Of a stretch of 64,000 nucleotides of DNA, positions 25,573-34,648 are shown piece by piece (the first letter of the stretch is position 1; every line of letters begins with the position of its first letter). Source of the DNA: JAWSVE01 sp050789445 (GTDB lineage: Bacteria; Pseudomonadota; Gammaproteobacteria; Pseudomonadales; Cellvibrionaceae); NCBI GenBank assembly GCA_050789445.1, contig JAILXR010000001.1:1674001-1738000 (forward strand). Direction: 5' to 3'. A program made the position numbers and the translations under genes. The notes beneath the pieces were generated by a model that ran no database searches, was not told where the DNA came from, and saw only the letters and a list, made by a program, of their open reading frames with translations.

Positions 25573-26694
25573 CTAATTACGCCATCTATAAGAAGATGGA
25601 TTACTTTCTAACCCTGACTCACCGAGGCTGCCTGTATTTTGATAACCTTTTTCTAATCTATCATCAAGTGCGATCGCTTGCTCTAGAGCATTTAAATTTA
25701 CTTCAGTTGAAACCTGCAACAAAACATTTTCATTATTTGCAGCAACAAGATCGACACCTCGCACTACGGAGATTCCTTCGAGGTATTTCATCATTGTTAC
25801 ATAACCGCCAAAATCCAAAACACCATCAATAGAAAACATAAACGTTTGCAGTACACCACCTGTAGGCTCATAGCCATAGAGTTGAAAAAAATAATCGGCC
25901 GAATCAGCAATTCCACCACCAACAACATCAAACAAACCAGAACCAGTGCTATCAAATGTTTTTGAACGGTTCTCATTAATTAAAAGCCAAGATGCTCGCC
26001 ATCGAGACTGGGATGTTTTGGTTAATCGACCCACCAATATAGAATCTGGGTTATAACGTTCCGATGCACGGCGAATAGAGCGCTCATCTAACTGCCATAT
26101 TTTTTTAGCCGAAATTGCCACCTGATCATCTAAGTCACCTTGGGGTGTAATAACAGGCAAGCCTCGTTGAGCACCTGATGCTTCTACTGCTTCGATTCCT
26201 TCTGGTAGATATTGCTCAGAAATAATTTGTTTGCTTTTCCCTCCATCGACAACCAGCCAAACCATCACACTAGGTCGATTTGCCGGCCAAATCGGCAATT
26301 GCTGCTCTCTTAATAATTTCTCCACGCTCGAACCAGAGAACTTTAAGACCAAGTCATAAGCAGGAACTGTTTTATTGTCTACTTGAATGGTTTTATCTGT
26401 TGATTGGTAGCGATACTCAAGAAGATAGCGTGATGGGTTATTTAATGCTTTTTTAACACCTGGATCATTGAGAACACGGGCTTGCCCCGAGGCTCGAATA
26501 ATAATCTCAGCGAGACCATCAGCAGTTGCTTGATTCCTCTCTGGGCGAGTCTGCGTCTCGACTAGAGAATGGTATTCATACAGGTCAACAGGCTCAGCGG
26601 TTATCGCTGCACAAACACTCAGAGCAGCAGTAAACAGTAGCCTTGATATAGAAATTTTTCGTAATTTTGCCGATCTCAAGGGATCCCCCGACAA
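25573..26694 (-). CDS. DUF2066 exported protein
   Basis: Up to 373 residues with a signal peptide (LLFTAALSVCAAITAEP) and no further membrane segment; predicted periplasmic. Family DUF2066, conserved upstream of hda in Pseudomonas-like genomes, function unknown. The start is uncertain: the only candidates are TTG at 26694 and TTG at 26679, the second preceded by GGGGGA. The C-terminal 20 residues are Ser/Asn rich. It diverges from purM. Confidence 0.82.
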   Translation of the reverse strand: MSGDPLRSAKLRKISISRLLFTAALSVCAAITAEPVDLYEYHSLVETQTRPERNQATADGLAEIIIRASGQARVLNDPGVKKALNNPSRYLLEYRYQSTDKTIQVDNKTVPAYDLVLKFSGSSVEKLLREQQLPIWPANRPSVMVWLVVDGGKSKQIISEQYLPEGIEAVEASGAQRGLPVITPQGDLDDQVAISAKKIWQLDERSIRRASERYNPDSILVGRLTKTSQSRWRASWLLINENRSKTFDSTGSGLFDVVGGGIADSADYFFQLYGYEPTGGVLQTFMFSIDGVLDFGGYVTMMKYLEGISVVRGVDLVAANNENVLLQVSTEVNLNALEQAIALDDRLEKGYQNTGSLGESGLESNPSSYRWRN

Positions 26695-26884
26695 CTCAAT
26701 CTGGTAAAAATGGCGCTATTGTAACAGCGATGTAATCCACAAAAAGAGAAGGATACGAAATAACTGCCATTACCGATAGTTATTATTCTTAACAGCCATC
26801 GCGTTAAATTCTGCACAGTAGACAGAGAAGCTGATAAAATGTCGCGCTTTCTCGGACACACTAACTTCTGGATTCGACCACTAC

Positions 26885-27958
26885 ATGAGCAATTCCTCAG
26901 ATACACCAAAATCTTCAACTTCATCTGACCGATCATCGCTGAGCTACAAAGATGCGGGCGTCGACATTGACGCTGGTAATGCCCTAGTTGATAACATTAA
27001 ATCAGTGGCGAAAAAGACGCATCGACCCGGTGTTCTTGGTGGCCTCGGTGGCTTTGGTGGCTTATTTGAACTCCCAGAAGGCTATAAAAAGCCTGTTCTC
27101 GTCTCTGGAACAGATGGTGTCGGAACAAAATTACGATTAGCGATTGATGCCAATAAGCACGATACCATTGGTATTGACCTTGTCGCCATGTGTGTGAATG
27201 ACATCATCGTTACAGGTGCTGAGCCTCTCTTCTTTTTAGATTATTACGCCACAGCAAAACTCGATGTAGATGTCGCCAGCGATGTTGTCACCAGCATTGG
27301 CGCCGGTTGTGAATTATCAGGTTGCGCACTTGTCGGTGGCGAAACCGCTGAAATGCCAGGCATGTATGAAATGGGCGATTATGACCTTGCGGGATTCTCT
27401 GTCGGCATTGTTGAAAAAGATAATATTGTTGATGGTAGTAAAGTGGCTGCTGGCGATACATTAATTGGCCTTACGGCAAGTGGACCTCACTCAAACGGTT
27501 ACTCTTTAATTCGAAAAATTGTCGATCGCAGTGGTTTATCTTTAGATGATGCAGTCAAAGGAAAGCCTCTCAAAGAGTGGTTACTAGAACCCACTCGAAT
27601 TTACGTAAAATCACTTTTAGAATTAATGAAACAAGTTCCTGTTCACGCACTGTCCCATATTACTGGTGGTGGCCTGCTCGAAAATATCCCCCGCGTCATG
27701 CCAGACAATACAGAAGCCGTTATCGATTCTTCTTCATGGAAACGTTTAGAAATTTTTGACTGGTTACAAGAACAAGGGAATGTTACCGATACCGAAATGT
27801 ACCGAACATTTAATTGCGGTATAGGTATGGTCATCGTTGTATCAAAAGACAATGCCGAACAAGCGCTTTCAGCATTAAAAGCATTAGGCGAACAAGCTTG
27901 CATCATTGGTGAAATTGCCAAGAGCGATGAACAAACACCGTTTGTAACCATTCGCTAA
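26885..27958 (+). CDS. purM: Phosphoribosylformylglycinamidine cyclo-ligase (AIR synthetase)
   Basis: ATP-dependent ring closure of FGAM to AIR in purine synthesis. 357 residues (E. coli 345) with a Ser/Thr-rich N-terminal extension of about 15 residues. Motifs: SYKDAGVDIDAGN, SGTDGVGTKLRLA, VGGETAEMPGMY, HITGGGLLENIPR and FNCGIGM. Followed by purN, the conserved purMN pair. Confidence 0.97.
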   Translation: MSNSSDTPKSSTSSDRSSLSYKDAGVDIDAGNALVDNIKSVAKKTHRPGVLGGLGGFGGLFELPEGYKKPVLVSGTDGVGTKLRLAIDANKHDTIGIDLVAMCVNDIIVTGAEPLFFLDYYATAKLDVDVASDVVTSIGAGCELSGCALVGGETAEMPGMYEMGDYDLAGFSVGIVEKDNIVDGSKVAAGDTLIGLTASGPHSNGYSLIRKIVDRSGLSLDDAVKGKPLKEWLLEPTRIYVKSLLELMKQVPVHALSHITGGGLLENIPRVMPDNTEAVIDSSSWKRLEIFDWLQEQGNVTDTEMYRTFNCGIGMVIVVSKDNAEQALSALKALGEQACIIGEIAKSDEQTPFVTIR

Positions 27959-28028
27959 ATACAATTCAGCGAACTTCTATCCATATATAAGTATCGATAC
28001 ATAAGTCTCAATAAATAACTGATCCTGC

Positions 28029-28718
28029 ATGAATTCAAGTAAGCAAAAATCTCACGACGATAAAAAAACTTGCCGAGTTGTCGTTCTCATTTCTGGTGGC
28101 GGCACTAATTTACAAGCCATTATTGATGAACAAAAGAACGGTAATTTACCGATTGAGATTACTGCTGTTATTAGCAATCGCCCTAATGTAAAAGGTCTAG
28201 AGCGAGCAACACTGGCAGGGATTAAAGCAGAGACGATTGATCACAAAAACTTTTCTGACCGCAAGACATTTGACGAAGCGTTAATTAACATCATCGACAA
28301 ACACTCTCCAGATCTCATCGTGCTCGCTGGTTTTATGCGAATTCTAACACCGGAATTTGTGACTCATTATTTGGGTAAGCTCATCAATATTCATCCATCC
28401 CTCCTCCCAAAATATCCGGGATTACATACTCACCAACGCGCAATAGATGCTGGAGACAAAGAACACGGCGTCACCGTACATTTCGTTACCGAAGAGCTCG
28501 ATGGCGGCCCGCCTATTCTACAAGCTAAGGTTCCGATCTTAGATAGCGATACTCCTGATACACTCGCGCAACGCCTGCTAATCCAAGAACATGTGATATA
28601 CCCACTCGCCGTGAAATGGTTTGCTCAAGAGAAGTTACTACTAAAAAACGGTAAGGCTTATCTTAAAAATGAACTTTTACCGCCGAGTGGACATCTAATC
28701 GATTCAACAGCGCACTAA
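28029..28718 (+). CDS. purN: Phosphoribosylglycinamide formyltransferase
   Basis: Transfers formyl from 10-formyltetrahydrofolate to GAR in purine synthesis. 229 residues (E. coli 212). Motifs: SGGGTNLQAIID, the catalytic segment NIHPSLLPKYPGLHTHQRAI (Asn, His), then HGVTVHFVTEELDGGP with the catalytic Asp. Follows purM by 70 bases. Confidence 0.97.
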   Translation: MNSSKQKSHDDKKTCRVVVLISGGGTNLQAIIDEQKNGNLPIEITAVISNRPNVKGLERATLAGIKAETIDHKNFSDRKTFDEALINIIDKHSPDLIVLAGFMRILTPEFVTHYLGKLINIHPSLLPKYPGLHTHQRAIDAGDKEHGVTVHFVTEELDGGPPILQAKVPILDSDTPDTLAQRLLIQEHVIYPLAVKWFAQEKLLLKNGKAYLKNELLPPSGHLIDSTAH

Positions 28719-28760
28719 ACACCTGAAAAACTTCTTTAATGGAACTAAAGGCAAATATTT

Positions 28761-29570
28761 ATGCCAAGCTTAAGCCAGCATTTTAAAAGCTATTTAAAGC
28801 TCTCTCCTTATTTTTATGTAATCAGTTGCTTGCTCGGCACTCTGTTTTTTTCAGTGTTTTCTTTTGCTGAAAGCACTTCCACTCCAAGCTCAACAGTTCC
28901 AGAACAAAATGGTGGCATAAATAAGGAAATTAAAAATTTCGAAGCTGTTTACAAGGCTAGATTTCGAGGCATTGGCGTCACCGCCATCAGAAAACTTGAA
29001 ACGCTGCCAAACGGTCATCAACAACTATCTTTCACTGCAGACAGCTGGCTAGCAAAACTGAGTGAGACCAGTGAATTTACGTGGGTAAACGATTCACGCG
29101 TTCAACCTGAACTCTATACTTATACTCGCACAGGTTTGGGCAGAGATAGAAAAGCCGTTTTGAATTTTGATTGGAAACAGAAAAAAGTTGTCAACGATGT
29201 TGAAAATAAGCCATGGACAATGACAATTCCTGATAGCGCATTCGATAAACTCAGCTATCAATTACAAATTCAATCTGACCTCATCAACGGGAAAGAATTA
29301 AAACCTTATGAAATAGCTGACGGTGGAAGAATAAAAACCTACGAATTTGAAATCACAGGCGAAGAAAAAATCTCTACGCCCGCTGGTGACTTTAAAACCA
29401 TAAAAGTAAAGCGGCTCCACTCTAATGATAAAAAACGCCATACTTTTTTTTGGCTTGCACCAGCATGGAATTATTTGATGGTAAAAGTTGAACAGCAAGA
29501 TGGAAGTCAAAGTTACGAAATCGATTTAAATAGCGCGACAATTAACGGAAAAAAAGTAACGGGTATGTAA
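28761..29570 (+). CDS. DUF3108 exported protein
   Basis: 269 residues with an N-terminal hydrophobic segment (about 16-36) ending FSFAES, read as a signal peptide. The body is a predicted beta-rich domain: FEAVYKARFRGIGVTAIRKL, TYEFEITGEEKISTPAGDFK and FFWLAPAWNYLMVKVEQQDG. The family lies downstream of purN in Pseudomonas and related genera; its function is not known, though an envelope role is plausible. Probably the third gene of a purM-purN transcript. Confidence 0.85.
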   Translation: MPSLSQHFKSYLKLSPYFYVISCLLGTLFFSVFSFAESTSTPSSTVPEQNGGINKEIKNFEAVYKARFRGIGVTAIRKLETLPNGHQQLSFTADSWLAKLSETSEFTWVNDSRVQPELYTYTRTGLGRDRKAVLNFDWKQKKVVNDVENKPWTMTIPDSAFDKLSYQLQIQSDLINGKELKPYEIADGGRIKTYEFEITGEEKISTPAGDFKTIKVKRLHSNDKKRHTFFWLAPAWNYLMVKVEQQDGSQSYEIDLNSATINGKKVTGM

Positions 29571-29582
29571 CTTAACATACCC
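29551..29582 (-). terminator. Probable terminator for the esterase gene
   Basis: An 8-bp perfect stem, GGGTATGT (29561-29568) and ACATACCC (29575-29582), with a 6-nt loop. On the minus strand it is followed after five bases by a run of seven T. It overlaps the last codons and the stop of the convergent DUF3108 gene. Confidence 0.5.
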
Positions 29583-29620
29583 ACCACACAAAAAGTCCGG
29601 CTCAAAAAATCTACAAAAAA

Positions 29621-30574
29621 TTAATCTTTCTTGATTTTCAAACCTCTCTCTAAAGCCCCCAACATATCAGCTGATTGGCGTTGCGTTACAGCAGCAGGAA
29701 ACATAGAAGACCCATGAAAAGTACCTGGGTATGCATGGAGTTCGACTTTAACTCCTGCTTGCATTAACCGTGCAGCATAGGCTACATCTTCATCTCTCAA
29801 TGGATCAAATTCCATAGCACTCACAAATGCAGGCGGTAAATCACGAAGATCTTTTGCTCTGGCAGGCGCTGCTTGCTCAGGGACATCCTCGCTACCGCGT
29901 GAATATTTTTCGCCTAAATAGTACCGCCAACTTGTCAGTGCTTTATGTCGATTCCACACAGGCGTATCGACAAATTGTTTCGCACTAACTGTTTCTAAGC
30001 GATCATCAAGTTCAGGAATATTTAAACACTGAAAACAAATACTTGGCCCACCCATGTCTCGTGCTAACAACGTTAAACCCGCCGCCAATCCACCACCCGC
30101 ACTCACACCGTAAACACCAATTCTATTGGCATCGATAGAGAGCTCTTCTGTTTGCGAATGCATCCATTTTAGAGCGGCATAACAATCATGAAGGCCTGCA
30201 GGAAAAGGGTGTTCTGGTGCAAGCCGATAATCAACCGACACAACGATCGCACTCAATGATTTTGCAAAGCGCACTGAAACTGCGTGTTCCGTTTCGATGC
30301 TACCAATAACAAAACCGCCGCCATGAATATCTAATAAAGCGGGCCCGGGCTTTTCAATATTGTCTGGAATATATATCCGTATCGGCACTTCCAAATCTGA
30401 TTGGTATCCTGGAATTTTTTTATCAATGATTGTCAGGCCCGCTATATCAAGATTTGGCGTCAAAGCTTTGATTGCTTGTTCATAACGCACTCGAGAATCC
30501 ACAGCATCCTCTATAGGATTATCTTTCAACAAGCTCAACGTTTTAACGAATTCAGGGTCAAATTGATATGTCAT
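29621..30574 (-). CDS. Alpha/beta hydrolase, HSL-type esterase/lipase
   Basis: Carboxylesterase of the hormone-sensitive lipase (family IV) type, 317 residues from the ATG. Oxyanion HGGG at about 84-87, nucleophile Ser158 in GVSAGGG, catalytic Asp in EFDPLRDE and His in TFHGSS. No signal peptide, so cytosolic. The ATG at 30574 is chosen over an upstream GTG. The natural substrate cannot be told. Confidence 0.9.
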   Translation of the reverse strand: MTYQFDPEFVKTLSLLKDNPIEDAVDSRVRYEQAIKALTPNLDIAGLTIIDKKIPGYQSDLEVPIRIYIPDNIEKPGPALLDIHGGGFVIGSIETEHAVSVRFAKSLSAIVVSVDYRLAPEHPFPAGLHDCYAALKWMHSQTEELSIDANRIGVYGVSAGGGLAAGLTLLARDMGGPSICFQCLNIPELDDRLETVSAKQFVDTPVWNRHKALTSWRYYLGEKYSRGSEDVPEQAAPARAKDLRDLPPAFVSAMEFDPLRDEDVAYAARLMQAGVKVELHAYPGTFHGSSMFPAAVTQRQSADMLGALERGLKIKKD

Positions 30575-30743
30575 GATACAGAGCACTCTTGGTAATTATT
30601 ATTGCGATATTAGATTCTATCTAGCTATTTACACCAAAAAAGATGCGGTTAAATATTTTTAATAACCATTAACACCCACTTTATTTTCGGGTGTGATTTA
30701 GTTCGAAGGAATTTTAGCGGCGGAGTGTAACAGCATTTTCAAG

Positions 30744-30782
30744 AAATAAAAAAACCTCTTATCAATAAAGATAAGAGGTTTT
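30744..30782 (-). terminator. Strong intrinsic terminator after the DUF3089 gene
   Basis: Perfect 13-bp stem AAAACCTCTTATC / GATAAGAGGTTTT (30751-30763 and 30770-30782) with a 6-nt AT loop. On the minus strand the stem is followed by a run of T. It sits 40 bases after the stop of the DUF3089 gene and separates it from the esterase gene, so the two are not one operon. Confidence 0.88.
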
Positions 30783-30822
30783 AAAAATATAATTTTTGAT
30801 GAATTTACAAACTAACCAAAGA

Positions 30823-32031
30823 TTATTTTTTGGTGTTTAAATAAGCGGCTGATTGCTTTTCAGTAATCGTAAGTAAGTTACCCATGGCAATATTCATATC
30901 CACCAAATGTAACCCCCAGCCCGCATTGACAACTCCATTAGCAATAACATCACCAGAAATATCATCCGCTCTTGGATCAGAAGCATCTGCGTTGACTGTC
31001 ATTTCGAGATAAGAGAACCCGTCATTAGAAACACATTCAGCGCTTAACAAACCGGGAACGCTGGCAAAAGGTGTTTCAAGTTTTTCCTGCGTTTTGGTCC
31101 ATTTTAATGGAGCAACACTTGAAGTACTCACGCCTTCTTGAGTATTCAAATAAGCATGCAACTCATTTGTCCCCCCTGCTAATTGCGCTGGATTTGTACA
31201 AGCGCTATGAGTGCCCTTACCGCCTCGACCAAACAAACTATTTTTAGGTGGCTTAACCGTTGAGCGAAAAGAGGCATAAGTAATAATGCATTGAGTTTGA
31301 TCGCCTGACGTACATAGGGGCATATGCTTAAACGTCCCGCCAACATTTTTCCCATCAGGAACTTGTACATTGGTACCAATTAACATCGCGGAAATAATTT
31401 TTTCTTGAACTGGTTTACCTTCAATATCTTCTTTGATTAAAGTAGCAAGAACACCAGAACCTTGTGAATGCCCAACTAAAACAACGCCTCTGCCGTTATT
31501 GTGATTTTTTAAATAATAATCCCACGCTGCTTTCACATCAATTAAGCCAAGACCTCTATCCATTGCAACTGCTTGACCACCACCTAAACCAGCTCGTAAA
31601 GCAGTTAACGTTATTTGGCGATATAAAGGAGCAAATGTCCTGCACTTAGAACCAAATCGTGTAAATTGTTGCCGAACAACTGAATACTCTTCTGGGCCAG
31701 CAAGCATGTCACTATTGCCGGTTTTATCGAGAGAAACTGTTGGATAAACATAAAAACAATCAACCGGTGCTTCTGGATCTGCTGACCAGCTCTCTTCCGC
31801 TAAAGATCCATTAGCAGAGACAACTGTTGTCGTCATATTCTTATCACACGCACCTAGACTTCCAGCAGAAGATCGACACAACCATGATTGATCCTTTGAA
31901 TAATCCGCCGCAGTTGATTCTGCAGATGAAGACGAAGAAAAAGTAAGCACAGCCAAAACACCTACAAAGAAAGTGCTAGGTACAATGCCTCGCAAATTAT
32001 AATTTCTTTTAATAAACATGGGGAACTTCAT
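30823..32031 (-). CDS. DUF3089 exported putative alpha/beta hydrolase
   Basis: 402 residues. Signal peptide with hydrophobic core FFVGVLAVLTFSSSSSA; secreted or periplasmic. The core shows a nucleophile elbow GHSQGSG with Ser189, consistent with the alpha/beta-hydrolase fold predicted for DUF3089. Five or more cysteines in the mature protein could form disulfides. Substrate unknown. AGGAG upstream fixes the ATG. A strong terminator follows. Confidence 0.85.
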   Translation of the reverse strand: MKFPMFIKRNYNLRGIVPSTFFVGVLAVLTFSSSSSAESTAADYSKDQSWLCRSSAGSLGACDKNMTTTVVSANGSLAEESWSADPEAPVDCFYVYPTVSLDKTGNSDMLAGPEEYSVVRQQFTRFGSKCRTFAPLYRQITLTALRAGLGGGQAVAMDRGLGLIDVKAAWDYYLKNHNNGRGVVLVGHSQGSGVLATLIKEDIEGKPVQEKIISAMLIGTNVQVPDGKNVGGTFKHMPLCTSGDQTQCIITYASFRSTVKPPKNSLFGRGGKGTHSACTNPAQLAGGTNELHAYLNTQEGVSTSSVAPLKWTKTQEKLETPFASVPGLLSAECVSNDGFSYLEMTVNADASDPRADDISGDVIANGVVNAGWGLHLVDMNIAMGNLLTITEKQSAAYLNTKK

Positions 32032-32273
32032 GAATGACTCCTGAAAATTAGTATTATTTTTGTTGTTGAATCTTTTTTGAAAGGCTTTACAGAGCCTAGC
32101 TCGAAGCTAAGCTTATATTTAGAAAAGACCCTGAAACTGTTCGACACGGAAATCATTATCAAACGAAAAACCAAGGAAATACCAGTAGATTGATACGGCT
32201 TTGGACAACTTTACTCACGAAGCATGAATGAAGGACAACTAATAAGCGAGCAATACAATTAACATATAAATAC

Positions 32274-32459
32274 TCAATGGGACGTCGTTTTTTCTTTATC
32301 ACAGCGAGTACAACGGTAAAGCGTCACCAACTTACCTTGCTTTGAATCAAACTGATTATCCTTTACAACTTGCCATTTATGGAAGCCATCACGACACAAG
32401 CTCTTCCCTTTAAATTTCTCTGACAACTTCTTTTTTTTAAACGGTAAAACGTCTCCCAT
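32274..32459 (-). CDS. Small zinc-ribbon-like protein downstream of dcd
   Basis: 61 residues, lysine rich. Potential zinc ligands are arranged C-x4-H (LCRDGFHKW) and C-x2-C (YRCTRCDKEK), separated by a hydrophilic loop containing KQGKLVTLY. That is enough for one zinc site. I recall similar small CxxC proteins in proteobacteria but no function. AAGG lies upstream of the ATG. It follows dcd by 40 bases, so cotranscription is likely. The 240 bases after it, up to DUF3089, hold no gene I can support. Confidence 0.65.
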   Translation of the reverse strand: MGDVLPFKKKKLSEKFKGKSLCRDGFHKWQVVKDNQFDSKQGKLVTLYRCTRCDKEKTTSH

Positions 32460-32499
32460 AAAGCAAACCTTTTTAAACCATCACCAAAGTCACAAACAA

Positions 32500-33069
32500 T
32501 TAAGTTTTTGGAAGGGTAACGCCACGCTGCCCTTGATATTTTCCACCGCGATCTTTGTATGATGTTTCGCACACTTCGTCCGATTCAAAAAATAGCATTT
32601 GTGCCACGCCTTCATTCGCATAAATTTTTGCAGGTAACGGCGTTGTATTTGAAAACTCTAACGTGACATGGCCTTCCCATTCAGGCTCAAGAGGAGTTAC
32701 ATTAACGATAATACCGCAGCGCGCATACGTAGATTTTCCTAAGCAAACAGTCAAAACACTGCGGGGAATGCGGAAATACTCAACCGTTCTTGCCAACGCA
32801 AAAGAGTTTGGAGGGATAATACAGACATCACTTTTTACATCCACAAAACTATTTTCATCAAAGTTTTTTGGATCAACAATCGTCGAATGAACATTCGTAA
32901 AAATTTTAAATTCATCGGCACAACGAACATCATAACCATAACTAGACGTTCCGTAAGAAACGATACGCTGGTCATTTTGATCAACTCGAACTTGCCCAGG
33001 TTCATAAGGCTCGATCATCCCTTCGTTTTCTGCCATTCGGCGCATCCATTTATCTGACTTAATACTCAT
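32500..33069 (-). CDS. dcd: dCTP deaminase
   Basis: Deaminates dCTP to dUTP, feeding dTMP synthesis. 189 residues (E. coli 193). Motifs: SYGYDVRCADEFKIF, PPNSFALARTVEYFRIPR, CLGKSTYARCGI with the catalytic region, and TPLEPEWEGHVTLEFSNTTPLPAKIY with its catalytic Glu. AGGGAA precedes the ATG. Follows mrp by 93 bases; the mrp-dcd-metG neighbourhood is conserved in Pseudomonas. Confidence 0.97.
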   Translation of the reverse strand: MSIKSDKWMRRMAENEGMIEPYEPGQVRVDQNDQRIVSYGTSSYGYDVRCADEFKIFTNVHSTIVDPKNFDENSFVDVKSDVCIIPPNSFALARTVEYFRIPRSVLTVCLGKSTYARCGIIVNVTPLEPEWEGHVTLEFSNTTPLPAKIYANEGVAQMLFFESDEVCETSYKDRGGKYQGQRGVTLPKT

Positions 33070-33162
33070 TCTTTGTGATTCCCTACATTTAATATTGTGG
33101 TGATTCGATTAATAATTTGTCTAACTTATTTTTATGGCGCGGTTTACAAGACACGATAAAAA

Positions 33163-34272
33163 TCAATCGTCGGTCATAATGATTTCTGGTGAGGCAACCG
33201 CATTTTTATTGATATGCCAAAGCTGTGCGCCAACACGGCGAGCTATTTGTTTATATATGTCTGTGATGGCAGAACTTGGATTAGCAACAACAGACGGTTT
33301 TCCACCATCGGCATCTTCTCGGATCGACAGATCTAATGGCAATGCGCCAAGCAAAGGTGTTTTATATTCTTTCGCAATTCGCTCGCCGCCACCCTCACCA
33401 AAGATATGCTCCTCATGTCCACATTGCGTACAAATATGTGTCGCCATATTTTCCACGACACCAAGAACAGGAACATTTACTTTCTGAAACATCTCGATCC
33501 CTTTTTTTGCATCGAGCAAGGCAATATCTTGCGGTGTTGTCACAATAACCGCTCCACTCACTGGCACGCTTTGAGACAAGGTTAACTGAATATCACCCGT
33601 ACCCGGAGGCATATCGATCACTAAATAATCTAGCTCTCCCCAAAAAGTTTGATTCACCAATTGCTGAAAAGCACTACTCACCATAGGACCACGCCAAACC
33701 ATCGGCGTTTTATCTGTCACTAAGTAGCCCATAGAAATCGACTTCAAACCATGAGCTTCAATCGGCACCATGTACTTGTTATCAATGATTTGTGGTTCTC
33801 TTTTGCCCACACCCAACATTTGTGGCTGACTAGGGCCGTATATATCCGCATCCAGAATGCCGACTTTTGCCCCTTCCGCTGCCAATGCCAGCGCCAAGTT
33901 AATTGAGGTTGTGGATTTGCCAACACCACCTTTACCAGAACCGACGGCAATTATATTTTTGACTTGCGCCAAGGATTGCGTTTTTTCAACTGCAGTACCA
34001 CTAATTTTTGATTCTAAAACGAGTGAAATCTGGTCAACTTTAAGCAACTCGCTCAGCTGACCTTTGATCGTGGATTCTAAGTCGTCTTTTATGCTGGCAA
34101 AGGGATAGCCTATCGCTAATTCTACCGCTAATGTTGAGTCTCCAATATTGATGGACTGGATTGCTCCAAGAGACAAATAATCCTCTTGAAGGATGGGATC
34201 TTTAATCTTACTGAATGCTTTTTCGACACCCGCTTCGTCTAACTTACCTTTCGTAAAACCCTTAAAAATCAT
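33163..34272 (-). CDS. mrp: Mrp/ApbC Fe-S cluster carrier ATPase
   Basis: P-loop ATPase that holds and transfers Fe-S clusters. 369 residues, as in E. coli. An N-terminal DUF59 (MIP18-like) domain of about 90 residues, then the deviant Walker A GSGKGGVGKST, DADIYGPSQP, and the cluster-binding CxxC in THICTQCG. A SufT homologue (also DUF59) lies elsewhere in the window, and both serve Fe-S biogenesis. Diverges from metG. Confidence 0.95.
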   Translation of the reverse strand: MIFKGFTKGKLDEAGVEKAFSKIKDPILQEDYLSLGAIQSINIGDSTLAVELAIGYPFASIKDDLESTIKGQLSELLKVDQISLVLESKISGTAVEKTQSLAQVKNIIAVGSGKGGVGKSTTSINLALALAAEGAKVGILDADIYGPSQPQMLGVGKREPQIIDNKYMVPIEAHGLKSISMGYLVTDKTPMVWRGPMVSSAFQQLVNQTFWGELDYLVIDMPPGTGDIQLTLSQSVPVSGAVIVTTPQDIALLDAKKGIEMFQKVNVPVLGVVENMATHICTQCGHEEHIFGEGGGERIAKEYKTPLLGALPLDLSIREDADGGKPSVVANPSSAITDIYKQIARRVGAQLWHINKNAVASPEIIMTDD

Positions 34273-34648
34273 TCAGTTCTTCTCCAACGATAAAAATCCT
34301 ATGAAACTAATACTTTTTTATGTCTTTATGTACAAATACCTGCCCTATTTATGCTCACGAAACCTAGAAAATAGGTTTTTTCAAACCCAAGCAAAGCGAT
34401 ATCCCCAGAGCAGGCCATTATCGAACGTTTTCACTCACGCTTACAAGCCGATGATCTCTCAAGTGACTGAAACAATGGAAATAAAATGATATAGTTGCCG
34501 GCCTTTTGAGTCAGGTATTTTGCTAGGCAGCCATATGCACAACATAAGGCAATCAGCCAAAATATCGTAGATAATTGCCACTTGCTTTGATGCTAATTGT
34601 TTTAACCGCTATTTGTTTACAGAACCAACCTAGGAGTCTTCTCGCCCA
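34273..34648. other. Divergent mrp/metG intergenic region
   Basis: 376 bases with no supported gene. It must hold the mrp and metG promoters, which I cannot pin down. It contains a plus-strand terminator-like hairpin (listed separately). The metG ribosome binding site is TAGGAGT, 11 bases before its ATG. Confidence 0.5.
34360..34381 (+). terminator. Orphan terminator-like hairpin upstream of metG
   Basis: Stem AAACCTA/TAGGTTT (7 bp) with GAAAA loop followed directly by T-residues on the plus strand. No annotated plus-strand gene precedes it, so it could end a short RNA begun near the mrp start, or act as an attenuator in a long metG leader. Confidence 0.45.

Noticed and set aside
32083..32099. 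AGGCT/AGCCT hairpin upstream of the DUF3089 gene
   Set aside because: Five-bp stem, no T-run, and common by chance in this composition.
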